Notes: a model not told the origin generated them from the letters alone. Counted from the first letter of the stretch, positions 1 to 5,304 are shown. The stretch is 5,304 bases of DNA from Nitrospinota bacterium (GCA_018830405.1 JAHJSF010000007.1:1-5304), one strand, 5' to 3'. Translations and numbers: made by a program.

Positions 1-272
1 CCGACCAGAAGGGCAACGGCCAGCCCCGGCCCTGAGGTTACGGCCACCAGGTCTATATCGGAGAGTTCAACCTTAGCCTTGTGTAGCGCCTCTTCAGTTA
101 CTCCCCCTATATTCTCTATATGTTTGCGGGAGGCCAGCTCCGGCACAATCCCCCCGTGACGTGAGTGGGTGTCGTGCTGCGAGGCGATTGCATTGGAGAG
201 AATCTTCCTCCCATCCTCAACAACTGCGACAGAAGTCTCATCGCAGGAGCTCTCTATTCCGAGTGTTAGCAT
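1..272 (-). CDS. tsaD: tRNA N6-adenosine threonylcarbamoyltransferase TsaD, N-terminal part (partial)
   Basis: Reading the minus strand from an ATG at 272-270 gives about 90 residues that run off the left edge. They carry the TsaD/Kae1/YgjD signatures: [18 protein letters not shown] at the N-terminus (ASKHA-fold nucleotide-binding start), [16 protein letters not shown] near residues 40-55, and [14 protein letters not shown] at the edge. TsaD is cytoplasmic and, with TsaB and TsaE, transfers the threonylcarbamoyl group from threonylcarbamoyl-AMP to A37 of ANN-decoding tRNAs (t6A). Family members are about 330-340 residues, so only about a quarter is present and the metal-binding HxxxH motif lies outside the window. 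The SD site is poor (A-rich leader AAGATTAAGAAAAAT), but the start matches the family's usual N-terminus. The gene is divergent from the hicBA pair and has no visible functional link to it. Confidence 0.96.
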   Translation of the reverse strand, partial: MLTLGIESSCDETSVAVVEDGRKILSNAIASQHDTHSRHGGIVPELASRKHIENIGGVTEEALHKAKVELSDIDLVAVTSGPGLAVALLV

Positions 273-359
273 ATTTTTCTTAATCTTATCTTGGTTTTCG
301 AATAACAATTACAGGGATTAAAGATATCAGATATGGGATGGAAAGGGAACATTTGGGGT

Positions 360-397
360 TTTTCTCCCTTTCTTGCTCGTCCAAGAAAGGGAGAAAA
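360..397. repeat. perfect 16-bp inverted repeat (hairpin) with 6-nt loop
   Basis: Positions 360-375 (TTTTCTCCCTTTCTTG) are exactly complementary to 382-397, with loop CTCGTC at 376-381. The gene-free stretch between tsaD and hicB is otherwise largely non-coding. Neither side is followed by a clear T-run, so this is not a textbook intrinsic terminator; a purine/pyrimidine-strand palindromic repeat or cruciform is the safer reading. It lies upstream of tsaD and of hicB, so no annotated gene in the window ends at it. Confidence 0.7.
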
Positions 398-409
398 GAA
401 GACGGCCAT

Positions 410-536
410 CATTGTTTTAATGGCTTGAAATGACGGTTGGTTTCGGTGCCTAAAAAAACTCGCTTCGCTCAGACAATTTTAGGCTTACTCCCTCAACCAA
501 TCTATTTCAACCCTAAACAATGAAATGGCGGTTGGT
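410..536. repeat. degenerate palindromic intergenic repeat with internal direct repeat
   Basis: The left arm (410-455) and right arm (477-522) are imperfect inverted copies of 46 bases. Shared blocks are CATTGTTT, TTGAAAT, GGTTG and GCCTAAAA, the last lying at 448-455 against 477-484. The 21-nt centre includes CTCGCTTCGCTCAGACA. A direct repeat is superimposed: GAAATGACGGTTGGT at 427-441 and GAAATGGCGGTTGGT at 522-536 (14 of 15 identical). The structure resembles a non-autonomous palindromic intergenic element that has decayed. No transposase gene, clear target-site duplication or open reading frame is visible in it. Confidence 0.55.
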
Positions 537-635
537 GCGCCGAAGCCGCGGAGGGTAAGGGGTAAATCTTGGTTTGCTTTCAGGAGCACCTATTGTATCA
601 TGTAGCTGGATAGAAAATTTTTGGGGGAGTAAAAT

Positions 636-664
636 ATTAAAATTGAATTGTTTTAATCTATAAC
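636..664 (+). promoter_or_regulatory. candidate hicBA promoter with overlapping palindrome
   Basis: TATAAC at 659-664 is a good -10 match, but the -35 is weak: TTAAAA at 637-642 with a 16-bp spacer. A 7-bp inverted repeat, ATTAAAA (636-642) and TTTTAAT (651-657) around an 8-base centre, covers the spacer and would suit a repressor operator. The distance from the -10 to the hicB ATG (about 22 bases) leaves a very short leader with the SD in it. HicB-type autorepression is known for family members that carry a DNA-binding domain; this HicB appears to lack one, so the operator reading is tentative. Confidence 0.35.
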
Positions 665-686
665 CTTATTCTGGAAGGGGTCAAAC

Positions 687-899
687 ATGAATACAGAATA
701 TACTGCTATGGTCAAGCAAGAAGGTGATTGCTGGATTGGGTGGATAGAAGAATTTCCGGGAGTGAACTGTCAAGAGGATACTCGTGAGGAATTAATGGAA
801 AGTCTTCGGGTTACACTGAAAGAGTCATTGGAGTTCAACCGTCAAGATGCCTTAGCGGCAGTAGGGGCTGGTTATGCGGAAGAAAAAATCGCCCTATGA
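687..899 (+). CDS. hicB: HicB-family antitoxin (short form, 70 aa)
   Basis: The product is a HicB-like antitoxin expected to bind and block the adjacent HicA mRNA interferase. The 70 residues show the partial RNase-H-like HicB fold: strand EYTAMVKQEGDCWIGWIEEF (4-23), the characteristic PGVNCQEDT turn (24-32), then an amphipathic helix EELMESLRVTLKESLEF (34-50). Many HicB proteins carry an extra C-terminal ribbon-helix-helix or HTH domain and exceed 100 residues; here the frame stops after the antitoxin fold, so this is the short UPF0150-like type. The start is supported by GGAAGG at 673-678, 8 bases before the ATG. Its TGA overlaps the hicA ATG (ATGA, 896-899), which implies translational coupling. 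The antitoxin precedes the toxin, the reverse of the classical hicAB order. Confidence 0.9.
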   Translation: MNTEYTAMVKQEGDCWIGWIEEFPGVNCQEDTREELMESLRVTLKESLEFNRQDALAAVGAGYAEEKIAL

Positions 900-1084
900 G
901 GCGTAATGACCTTCTTAAGTATTTACGAACTCAAGGATGTGAACTTGTAAGAGAAGGGGGTCGCCATTCATGGTGGTGGAATCCAAATCAAAATAGACGT
1001 TCATCTGTGCCAAGGCATACCGAAATAAACGACATTCTTGCAAGAAAGATATGCAAAGACCTTGGGGTAAAACCTATAAGGTAA
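896..1084 (+). CDS. hicA: HicA-family mRNA interferase toxin (62 aa)
   Basis: This is a HicA toxin, a small double-stranded-RNA-binding-fold ribonuclease that cleaves mRNA when not bound by HicB. The N-terminal helix MRRNDLLKYLRTQGCELVR is followed by EGGRHSWW with the catalytic histidine at 24, then a strand and the conserved SSVPRHTEIND block (36-46), and a closing helix DILARKICKDLGV. Length and motif order are normal for the family, so the toxin looks intact and probably active. It starts inside the hicB stop (ATGA overlap) and has no separate SD, so its synthesis should depend on hicB translation. No third gene follows on this strand; the pair is isolated between repeat-rich intergenic DNA, in keeping with a mobile module. 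Confidence 0.93.
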   Translation: MRRNDLLKYLRTQGCELVREGGRHSWWWNPNQNRRSSVPRHTEINDILARKICKDLGVKPIR

Positions 1085-1122
1085 GTCCCGTTCCAAGCCT
1101 AAAAATGAAAAGGTGGCTAAAG

Positions 1123-1157
1123 GCTAGGCGGTATTTATGTTTTATTCACCACCTAGC
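1123..1157. terminator. imperfect hairpin between convergent hicA and the cysteine-rich gene
   Basis: GCTAGGCGGT (1123-1132) and ACCACCTAGC (1148-1157) form a 10-bp stem with one C-A mismatch and a 15-nt AT-rich loop. It lies in the 147-base gap between the 3' ends of hicA (plus) and the small minus-strand gene, where a shared bidirectional terminator would be expected. The flanking T-runs are short (CTCGTTT on the plus strand; CTTTAGCCACCTTTTCATTTTT on the minus strand), so termination is plausible but not strong. GCCTAAAA at 1097-1104 echoes a block of the 410-536 repeat. Confidence 0.35.
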
Positions 1158-1231
1158 TCTCGTTTAACCCGAAAAAGTCAAACACTATCCTGATTTGTGG
1201 CCGTTATAAATGGGGCTTTATTCGTAAACTC

Positions 1232-1417
1232 TCAGTTGGACTCCCATGAAGGACACGAGCAGCCATATTTTGTGGCTACCCCCTTCTTGAAAACGTTACA
1301 CCAAAAATTGGCCCCCTCTCCATAGTCTTCGGCGCTCTTACCCTGCGGGAAATTCTCATCTGCCTGTTTGCAGCCGGCACAACCGTTCATCTCCTGAAAT
1401 TTAGTAATCTCCGCCAT
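1232..1417 (-). CDS. cysteine-rich small protein of unknown function (61 aa)
   Basis: I do not recognise this family. The 61-residue product has five cysteines: CAGC at 13-16, Cys40 in NFWCNVFKKG, and CSC at 53-55 just before PSWESN. That spacing suggests a bound metal (zinc or an iron-sulfur cluster) or a redox role, which is inference. There is no signal peptide or membrane segment, so it is probably cytoplasmic. It is very likely real: a strong SD GGAGGT (1426-1431) sits 8 bases before the ATG, and a near-consensus promoter (1472-1500) lies just upstream. It is separated from the response-regulator gene by 149 bases, so it is probably its own transcription unit. Aromatic residues beside the cysteines (F38, W39, F43, Y51, W58) suggest a compact folded core. 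Confidence 0.8.
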   Translation of the reverse strand: MAEITKFQEMNGCAGCKQADENFPQGKSAEDYGEGANFWCNVFKKGVATKYGCSCPSWESN

Positions 1418-1471
1418 ATCGTCTTACCTCCGCTAAGATCTATTATTGCCTTCCCGCCAGTATACTATTTT

Positions 1472-1500
1472 ACTATAGACCCAACCCTATTCCCTGTTAA
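1472..1500 (-). promoter_or_regulatory. sigma70-type promoter for the cysteine-rich gene
   Basis: On the minus strand TTAACA (1500-1495) and TATAGT (1477-1472) are separated by exactly 17 bases; each hexamer matches the housekeeping consensus at five of six positions. The predicted start near 1465 leaves a leader of just under 50 bases containing the GGAGGT site. This is the best promoter match I found in the window. Confidence 0.6.
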
Positions 1501-1520
1501 GTCCCTTTTTGACAACCTCA

Positions 1521-1547
1521 GCGGGAAGGGCGCAGTTTCCCTCCCGC
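1521..1547. terminator. GC-rich hairpin after the signalling operon (possible weak terminator)
   Basis: GCGGGAAGGG (1521-1530) pairs with CCCTCCCGC (1539-1547) with a one-base bulge and an 8-nt loop, about 20 bases beyond the stop of the 415-aa response-regulator gene. Read on the minus strand, the stem is followed by GAGGTTGTCAAAAAG rather than a U-run, so it is not a canonical intrinsic terminator. It may protect the 3' end or work with Rho. It separates the operon from the promoter of the cysteine-rich gene. Confidence 0.35.
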
Positions 1548-1566
1548 CGCATTATACCGCTGGAAG

Positions 1567-2814
1567 TTATATCCTTAATTCTGAAGCAATGTGCTGAAGG
1601 ATACTTGTCACCTTCATCTTGGCAAGACCTATGGACGCGTCGCCTTTCAGAATGAGAACAAGGTTGACATGAGCCTTACCGGGCTGCGTTTTAAAGTGAT
1701 CAGTGCCTTCATTGAAACACTCAACTATAATATGCGCCTGCTCTGTCTCTACATGCACAAAGTCTCCCATCCCCAGGCCCATTTCCGTTGATACCTTTTT
1801 GGCGTTCATAAGAATGTTGTTGGCCATGACCCCTGTCTTCTTCAAATTATGCGTGCTTCCCTGTGCTTCTAACACCGCAATGGATTCTCCTGCCGGGGTG
1901 TATATGGCAACCCCGTCAAAACCATCAATTGAAGCAAATTCTTTTAACTTGTCCTGAATAGCCATGATGTTTATCTCCTTTTTGTTTAGATTTATATTAC
2001 CAACCTCAAAAAATAAACCTTCTGCATCACCCTCTTTCTTTACTGTTGAATTATCATCTCCCCTCCTTTCATTGTCCGGATTTACAAGTTTATTGGCGAC
2101 CTCGCCTATTACATCTTCGATTGTGGCTTCAGCAAGTACCATTTTATTTTCATCCTTCATCCTGGAACTCTCCAGTAAAATGTGGCTCAGGGTTGATTTT
2201 ATGCGTTTGCTCCTTTTTTTGTAGACATCAAACGTTATCTTTGCGTCATTCCAACCTATAATTTTGTAGGCGGCTTCTTCCCCTTTCAGCGGACCGGTTT
2301 CAGCATCCTGCATTTCACCCTTCACAAAATAAAGAGTACCGGTCATTCCCTGCGCCCTGATGTTCAGCGCGCATGTTTTTTCCTCTATCTCCATAAATTG
2401 AAGGAATGACGGCAGGGCTATACCGCTTATATGCCCCTTTGATGCTGCATCAAGCGCCGCAGTGATTTTTTCCCCCAACTCCTCAAAATCTACGGGTTGT
2501 TCTATATATTGGACAGCGCCGAGCTTGAGAATCCTATCTTCAATGGCAGGCGTTCCAAAAGCGGTCATTACAATTACCGGTATCTTGGGATAGTTAGTGA
2601 CGACAAAGGCGAGCAATTCAAAACCGTCCATTACCGGCATCTTGAGGTCGGTAACAACCAGGTCAACATCGATCATTTGTATTGTCTCTACTGCCACCTT
2701 GCCGTTTTCAGCTAAAATCACTTCATATCCTGCGGGCCTAAGCATGGCCTCAAGAAGTTTCAGATTTTTAGGTTCGTCATCAACACAGAGAATTTTTAGT
2801 TTTACATTAGCCAT
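1567..2814 (-). CDS. Response regulator: receiver, PATAN (DUF4388) and Roadblock-like domains (415 aa)
   Basis: Three modules are visible. Residues 5-122 are a REC receiver with acidic pocket D12-D13, phosphoacceptor D56 (VVTDLKMPVMDG), switch T84 and Y103. The usual Lys before Pro is Gln106 (IEQPVD), so signalling may be altered. Residues about 129-225 resemble PATAN/DUF4388: GIALPSFLQFMEIEEKT, a GTLYFVKGEMQDAETG hairpin, GEEAAYKIIGW and ITFDVY. After a helical stretch and a polar linker (about 245-283), residues 284-415 look like a Roadblock/LC7 module (GFDGVAIYTPAGES and a C-terminal NLVLILKGDASIGLAKMK strand-helix). There is no DNA-binding domain, so output is probably protein-protein. 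The gene starts 9 bases after the upstream receiver gene, with GAGGG overlapping that gene's stop, so the two are cotranscribed. An in-frame internal start at Met284 has its own SD. REC is certain; PATAN is likely; Roadblock is a recognition call by pattern. Confidence 0.92.
   Translation of the reverse strand: MANVKLKILCVDDEPKNLKLLEAMLRPAGYEVILAENGKVAVETIQMIDVDLVVTDLKMPVMDGFELLAFVVTNYPKIPVIVMTAFGTPAIEDRILKLGAVQYIEQPVDFEELGEKITAALDAASKGHISGIALPSFLQFMEIEEKTCALNIRAQGMTGTLYFVKGEMQDAETGPLKGEEAAYKIIGWNDAKITFDVYKKRSKRIKSTLSHILLESSRMKDENKMVLAEATIEDVIGEVANKLVNPDNERRGDDNSTVKKEGDAEGLFFEVGNINLNKKEINIMAIQDKLKEFASIDGFDGVAIYTPAGESIAVLEAQGSTHNLKKTGVMANNILMNAKKVSTEMGLGMGDFVHVETEQAHIIVECFNEGTDHFKTQPGKAHVNLVLILKGDASIGLAKMKVTSILQHIASELRI
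1963..1980 (-). promoter_or_regulatory. internal SD and ATG inside the response-regulator gene
   Basis: On the minus strand AAGGAG (1980-1975), within a longer A-rich AAAAAGGAG, lies 9 bases before an in-frame ATG (1965-1963) that encodes Met284. This is a stronger SD than the one at the gene's own start. It falls exactly at the junction between a polar linker and the Roadblock-like module, whose first residues MAIQDKLKEF read like a natural N-terminus. Initiation here would give a free 132-aa Roadblock-like protein. Confidence 0.6.
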
Positions 2815-2823
2815 AAAGCCCTC

Positions 2824-3189
2824 TTAGTTTAAAAATTTTCTAATTATTTCCGGCAGTGCTACCGGGTCTATCGGTTTTGGCATATACGCGTCAAACCCTG
2901 CCGAGAGACATTTTTCCTTATCGCCCTTCATGGCAAAAGACGTTAAGGCTATGACCTTTATCCCCTTTGTTTTAGGATTTTCCTTAAGTATCTTTACCGC
3001 AGAGAGTCCGTCCATAACCGGCATTTGTATATCCATTAGTATCAAATCAGGCATATTCTCGTTGGCCATTCTGATTCCTTCGCTGCCGTCTGCGGCCTCT
3101 ATGACCTCATAGTTAAAATGTCTGAGAACGTCTATTAACAGGATGTGATTTTTTTCGTTATCTTCTACAATAAGTATTTTATGGGGCAT
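2824..3189 (-). CDS. single-domain response regulator, CheY/DivK-like receiver (121 aa)
   Basis: The whole protein is one receiver domain: HKILIVEDNEKN (acidic residues E9, D10), phosphoacceptor D53 in LILMDIQMPVMDG, switch T83 (VIALTSFAM), Y102 and K105 in AYMPKPID. All key residues are present, so it should accept phosphate normally. With no output domain it is likely a diffusible phospho-carrier or allosteric partner, as DivK and CheY are, receiving phosphate from the kinase encoded just upstream. The DIQMPVMDGL and AGFDAYMPKPID sequences are typical of receivers paired with hybrid-type kinases. The start has AGAGGTG at 3200-3194, a few bases before the ATG. It is cotranscribed with the following REC-PATAN gene (9-base gap) and separated from the kinase gene by a 187-base repeat-bearing spacer. 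Confidence 0.95.
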   Translation of the reverse strand: MPHKILIVEDNEKNHILLIDVLRHFNYEVIEAADGSEGIRMANENMPDLILMDIQMPVMDGLSAVKILKENPKTKGIKVIALTSFAMKGDKEKCLSAGFDAYMPKPIDPVALPEIIRKFLN

Positions 3190-3222
3190 GGGTCACCTCT
3201 ATTAAAATTGTTGGCTCTTTAA

Positions 3223-3314
3223 CTCCCCTCCTTAGTTAAGGAGGGGCAGGGGTGGTTGGGTTCGAAAACTTACCACCCCTGCCTTCGGCCACCCCTCCTA
3301 AAATAGGAGGGGAG
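3223..3314. repeat. multi-hairpin GC-rich palindromic repeat inside the operon
   Basis: Three perfect inverted repeats lie in tandem in the spacer between the kinase and receiver genes. The first is CCCCTCCTTA (3225-3234) with 3237-3246. The second is GGCAGGGGTGGT (3245-3256) with 3272-3283 around a 15-nt loop. The third is CCCCTCCTA (3292-3300) with 3304-3312 around AAA. The outer arms can also pair: CTCCCCTCCT (3223-3232) with AGGAGGGGAG (3305-3314), enclosing the central hairpin and closing the whole element. The form is that of a REP/MITE-like intergenic palindrome. No U-run follows, so it is unlikely to stop transcription fully; in mRNA it could stabilise or be cleaved between the kinase and receiver messages. 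Confidence 0.75.
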
Positions 3315-3376
3315 CTGTTGAACTATGAGGTTGTATTTTACTCCCCTTCATCCTCCTTAACCAATTCCCCCTCTTT

Positions 3377-5266
3377 TTATAGTGGAAGTGTAAAGGCGAA
3401 CTTACTTCCTTTTCCAAACTCACTTTCAGCCCAAATTCTTCCTCCGTGAAGCTCCACGAGCTTCTTTGTCAGCGCCAAACCGAGACCTGTCCCCTCATGC
3501 TCTTTTGTATATGCCGGCCCGCCAAGCTGTGTAAATTCGGTGAAGAGCCTTGGCATGTCTTCAGGTTTAATTCCGATACCAGTGTCCTCCACGGAGATTT
3601 CGATAAATCCGGCCTCCCTTTTTGTAGATAGTTTGACAGAACCCCCGTCCGGAGTGAACTTTACGGCATTGCTTAAAAGGTTAATTAATATCTGCTTAAT
3701 TTTCCTCATATCAGCTTCAACCTCTATCTCGGGGTCCTGTTTCATTTCAAGGGTCAAAATAATATTGCGCTTCATCGCCTTTTCTTTAAGCATCGTCATG
3801 GAGGCCTGAAGTATATCTTTTAACCTGAATCTCCTCTTGGCCATTTCTATCTTGCCGGCCTCAACCTTTGAGATGTCCAATATACCATTAATAAGCCCGA
3901 GCAGGTGATTTCCGCTCTCTTCAACATAACGCACATACTCACGCTGTTTTTCATTTATAGGCCCGTAAAATTCCTTCAGTAAAACGATAGAGAACCCTAT
4001 GATGGAATTCAACGGGGTACGAAGCTCATGTGACATATTGGCCAAAAAATCCGATTTGGCCCTGTTTGCAGCTTCGGCAATCTGCTTCAAGTCTTCAAGC
4101 TCCCGAGACCTTTCCATTATTTTTTGTTCAAGCCCATCTCGCAATATCAGAGCTTTCTGCAATTCTTCAGACATATGATTAAAGGAATTGGCCAGAATCC
4201 CTATCTCGTCATTTGAGCTGACGTCTGCCTTAAAAGAGAAATTGCCTCTGGCTATCTCATCTGTAGCTTCAACAAGCGTGTTCACAGACCCGGTTATGCT
4301 CTCGATGATTACATCTGCGGAGGTGACTCCAATGGCGATGGTGATAAGCATTGCAATAGCAAGAACAATATTTATCTTTCTTGCCGCATTGTGGGCAGAG
4401 TTTTTCGCCTGACTAATGTCTGCGCTGGTTATCGCCTGGATTTCATCGTCCAGAATATCATCCAGCTCTTCGCGCATCCGCTCAAACCTTGCCAGAGTCT
4501 CTTCTTTTGTTTTATCTAGTGTGAGAACGTCCTTAACAAGCCTTATGCTTTCTTCAAAGAGAGCGCCAAGCTGCGCCACCCATTGCTGTTCTTCTGAAGA
4601 GAGTTTCAGGTTTTTGTATTCTTCAAGGTCTTCTCTGAACTCAAGCGCATCCTTATGAATGCGCTCTTCAATCGCTCTGCTGTGGGTTCGCCAGTAGTTG
4701 GCCAGGCCCTTGGCTATCTCGTAAGCGTTGATCTCCATTTCAGAAGAGGTCCGCCTCTTGTCATCAGCTTGAGGGTCAGCCGGTTTAATTGATATCTGGA
4801 TATGGTCATCCAGAATATCGTCAATCTTATCGAGCTTTTTGGCGAAGGCGTTTATCTTGCTGGTCTCCTCGTCTTCAATCTTGATAAGCTCTTCTGCCAG
4901 CGCTATAAATTCAGCGTAGCCCTGCTCTACCTTGATTGCTAACCCGGTTTCCTTTTCTGTTTCGGCAAATTTGCGGAATATTTTCTGAAAATGTTCAAAG
5001 TCTTTCTTATTATCTTTAATGCGTTCAAGGTGTTTCGGGTCGCGGTCGTGGAGATAGCCGAGCACGGCAAAGCCTGTGCCGATAAGGTTAATCTCCATCT
5101 CATAAGCTGCGGCGCTGCTTGGCTCTTCTGCCTCTGTGATAAGCTTTATTTTTTTATTGATGCTCATAGTTTGAAAGATGGAGAACAATCCGAAGACCGC
5201 AAACAGAGTCAATAAAGCCGCTGTGCCCAATATCAATTTCTTTTTAATTGTCATGGTCGTCCTCAT
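3377..5266 (-). CDS. membrane-bound sensor histidine kinase (HAMP, HisKA, HATPase_c; 629 aa)
   Basis: Residue numbers count from the ATG at 5266; the likelier start is M5 at 5254, which has an SD. The order is a short cytoplasmic tail, TM1 (about 11-31), an extracytoplasmic helical sensor (about 32-297), TM2 (about 298-321), HAMP (about 319-371, with [13 protein letters not shown]), a coiled-coil linker, and HisKA with phosphoacceptor His413 in SHELRTPLN. The HATPase_c follows: N-box NLLSNAVKF (N533), G1 DTGIGI (561-566), F-box LFTEFTQL and G2 GTGLGLAL (592-599). All catalytic motifs are intact. There is no attached receiver, so phosphate should go to the receivers encoded downstream. The sensor is two related halves of about 103 residues, each opening with EMEIN and closing with DDILDD-x-IQ exactly 120 residues apart; its size resembles helical bimodular (HBM) sensors, but ligand and family are unproven. 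Confidence 0.96.
   Translation of the reverse strand: MRTTMTIKKKLILGTAALLTLFAVFGLFSIFQTMSINKKIKLITEAEEPSSAAAYEMEINLIGTGFAVLGYLHDRDPKHLERIKDNKKDFEHFQKIFRKFAETEKETGLAIKVEQGYAEFIALAEELIKIEDEETSKINAFAKKLDKIDDILDDHIQISIKPADPQADDKRRTSSEMEINAYEIAKGLANYWRTHSRAIEERIHKDALEFREDLEEYKNLKLSSEEQQWVAQLGALFEESIRLVKDVLTLDKTKEETLARFERMREELDDILDDEIQAITSADISQAKNSAHNAARKINIVLAIAMLITIAIGVTSADVIIESITGSVNTLVEATDEIARGNFSFKADVSSNDEIGILANSFNHMSEELQKALILRDGLEQKIMERSRELEDLKQIAEAANRAKSDFLANMSHELRTPLNSIIGFSIVLLKEFYGPINEKQREYVRYVEESGNHLLGLINGILDISKVEAGKIEMAKRRFRLKDILQASMTMLKEKAMKRNIILTLEMKQDPEIEVEADMRKIKQILINLLSNAVKFTPDGGSVKLSTKREAGFIEISVEDTGIGIKPEDMPRLFTEFTQLGGPAYTKEHEGTGLGLALTKKLVELHGGRIWAESEFGKGSKFAFTLPL
5260..5264 (-). 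promoter_or_regulatory. SD site favouring the second ATG of the kinase gene
   Basis: GAGGA on the minus strand sits 5 bases before the ATG at 5254-5252 (M5). The upstream ATG at 5266 has no purine-rich SD before it (GGCGGCTCAATT). Starting at M5 gives [10 protein letters not shown], a typical kinase N-terminus with positive charge directly before TM1, and shortens the protein to 625 residues. Confidence 0.55.
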
Positions 5267-5284
5267 AATTGAGCCGCCATTTTC

Positions 5285-5304
5285 GGGGGGGGGAGGGGGG
5301 GGGA
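5285..5304. other. G9-A-G9-A low-complexity end of the window
   Basis: The last 20 bases are two G9-A units directly upstream of the kinase gene. This is either a sequencing or assembly artefact at a contig end or a true homopolymer tract. It hides the operon's promoter and anything further upstream. Confidence 0.7.

Noticed and set aside
273-345. Promoter for tsaD
   Set aside because: TTGTTA and TAAGAT can be found on the minus strand, but the spacer is only 14 bases and the -10 would lie very close to the ATG; not supportable.
360-397. Hairpin read as an intrinsic terminator
   Set aside because: The stem is perfect but neither side has a following T-run, and no gene in the window ends there.
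400-540. CRISPR array or tandem repeat array
   Set aside because: Only two direct copies of a 15-base unit, inside an inverted repeat, with no regular spacers or cas genes.
1553-1558. TATAAT on the minus strand just after the response-regulator stop as an alternative promoter for the cysteine-rich gene
   Set aside because: The -10 is perfect but no acceptable -35 lies 16-18 bases upstream; the 1472-1500 promoter is better placed and matches at both hexamers.
1591-2827. Several plus-strand open frames of 66-86 codons opposite the REC-PATAN-Roadblock gene
   Set aside because: They lie antisense to a clear conserved gene, overlap each other in different frames, show no domain or SD support and have shadow-type composition.
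3252-3449. 65-codon plus-strand frame across the palindromic spacer and kinase 3' end
   Set aside because: It reads through the hairpin element into the antisense of the kinase and encodes proline/serine-rich low-complexity sequence; it is not a credible gene.
3446-5215. Plus-strand open frames of 61-89 codons opposite the histidine kinase gene
   Set aside because: Serine/isoleucine-rich antisense shadows of the kinase codons, with no ribosome sites or recognisable motifs.

Overview
The window looks like chromosomal DNA from a free-living bacterium with elaborate phosphorelay signalling. Moderate base composition, Shine-Dalgarno (SD) sites of the GGAGG type, HisKA/REC gene clusters, PATAN and Roadblock-like domains and GC-rich palindromic intergenic repeats would fit a Deltaproteobacteria- or Nitrospirota-like lineage. 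That placement is inference; there is no rRNA or marker set here. The right end runs into a G9-A-G9-A tract typical of a contig end.

Layout, left to right. (1) Positions 1-272, minus strand: the N-terminal part of tsaD, cut by the window edge. (2) Positions 273-686: a gene-free stretch with a perfect 16-bp hairpin, a larger degenerate inverted repeat and a candidate promoter. (3) Positions 687-1084, plus strand: a hicB-hicA toxin-antitoxin pair with a 4-base ATGA overlap. (4) Positions 1085-1231: a convergent intergenic region with one imperfect hairpin. (5) Positions 1232-1417, minus strand: a 61-residue cysteine-rich protein of unknown function with its own good promoter and SD site. (6) Positions 1567-5266, minus strand: a three-gene signalling operon, transcribed right to left. 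It encodes a membrane histidine kinase (629 aa), a single-domain DivK/CheY-like receiver (121 aa), and a 415-aa receiver-PATAN-Roadblock-like protein.

In the operon, the kinase would sense a signal through a large extracytoplasmic helical domain that shows an ancient internal duplication. It would autophosphorylate His413 and pass phosphate to the small receiver (Asp53) and perhaps to the receiver of the 415-aa protein (Asp56). That second receiver lacks the conserved lysine (Gln106 instead). Its C-terminal Roadblock-like part begins at an in-frame Met284 preceded by a strong SD sequence, so the Roadblock module may also be made as a separate 132-aa protein, or it may be a recent fusion of two adjacent genes. 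Roadblock/LC7 proteins commonly act with small Ras-like GTPases (as MglB does with MglA), so the operon may couple two-component signalling to GTPase or polarity control; no GTPase gene lies in this window.

The most interesting points are the internal start in the fused response regulator, the duplicated sensor domain, the unrecognised cysteine-rich small protein, and the multi-hairpin palindromic element inside the operon.
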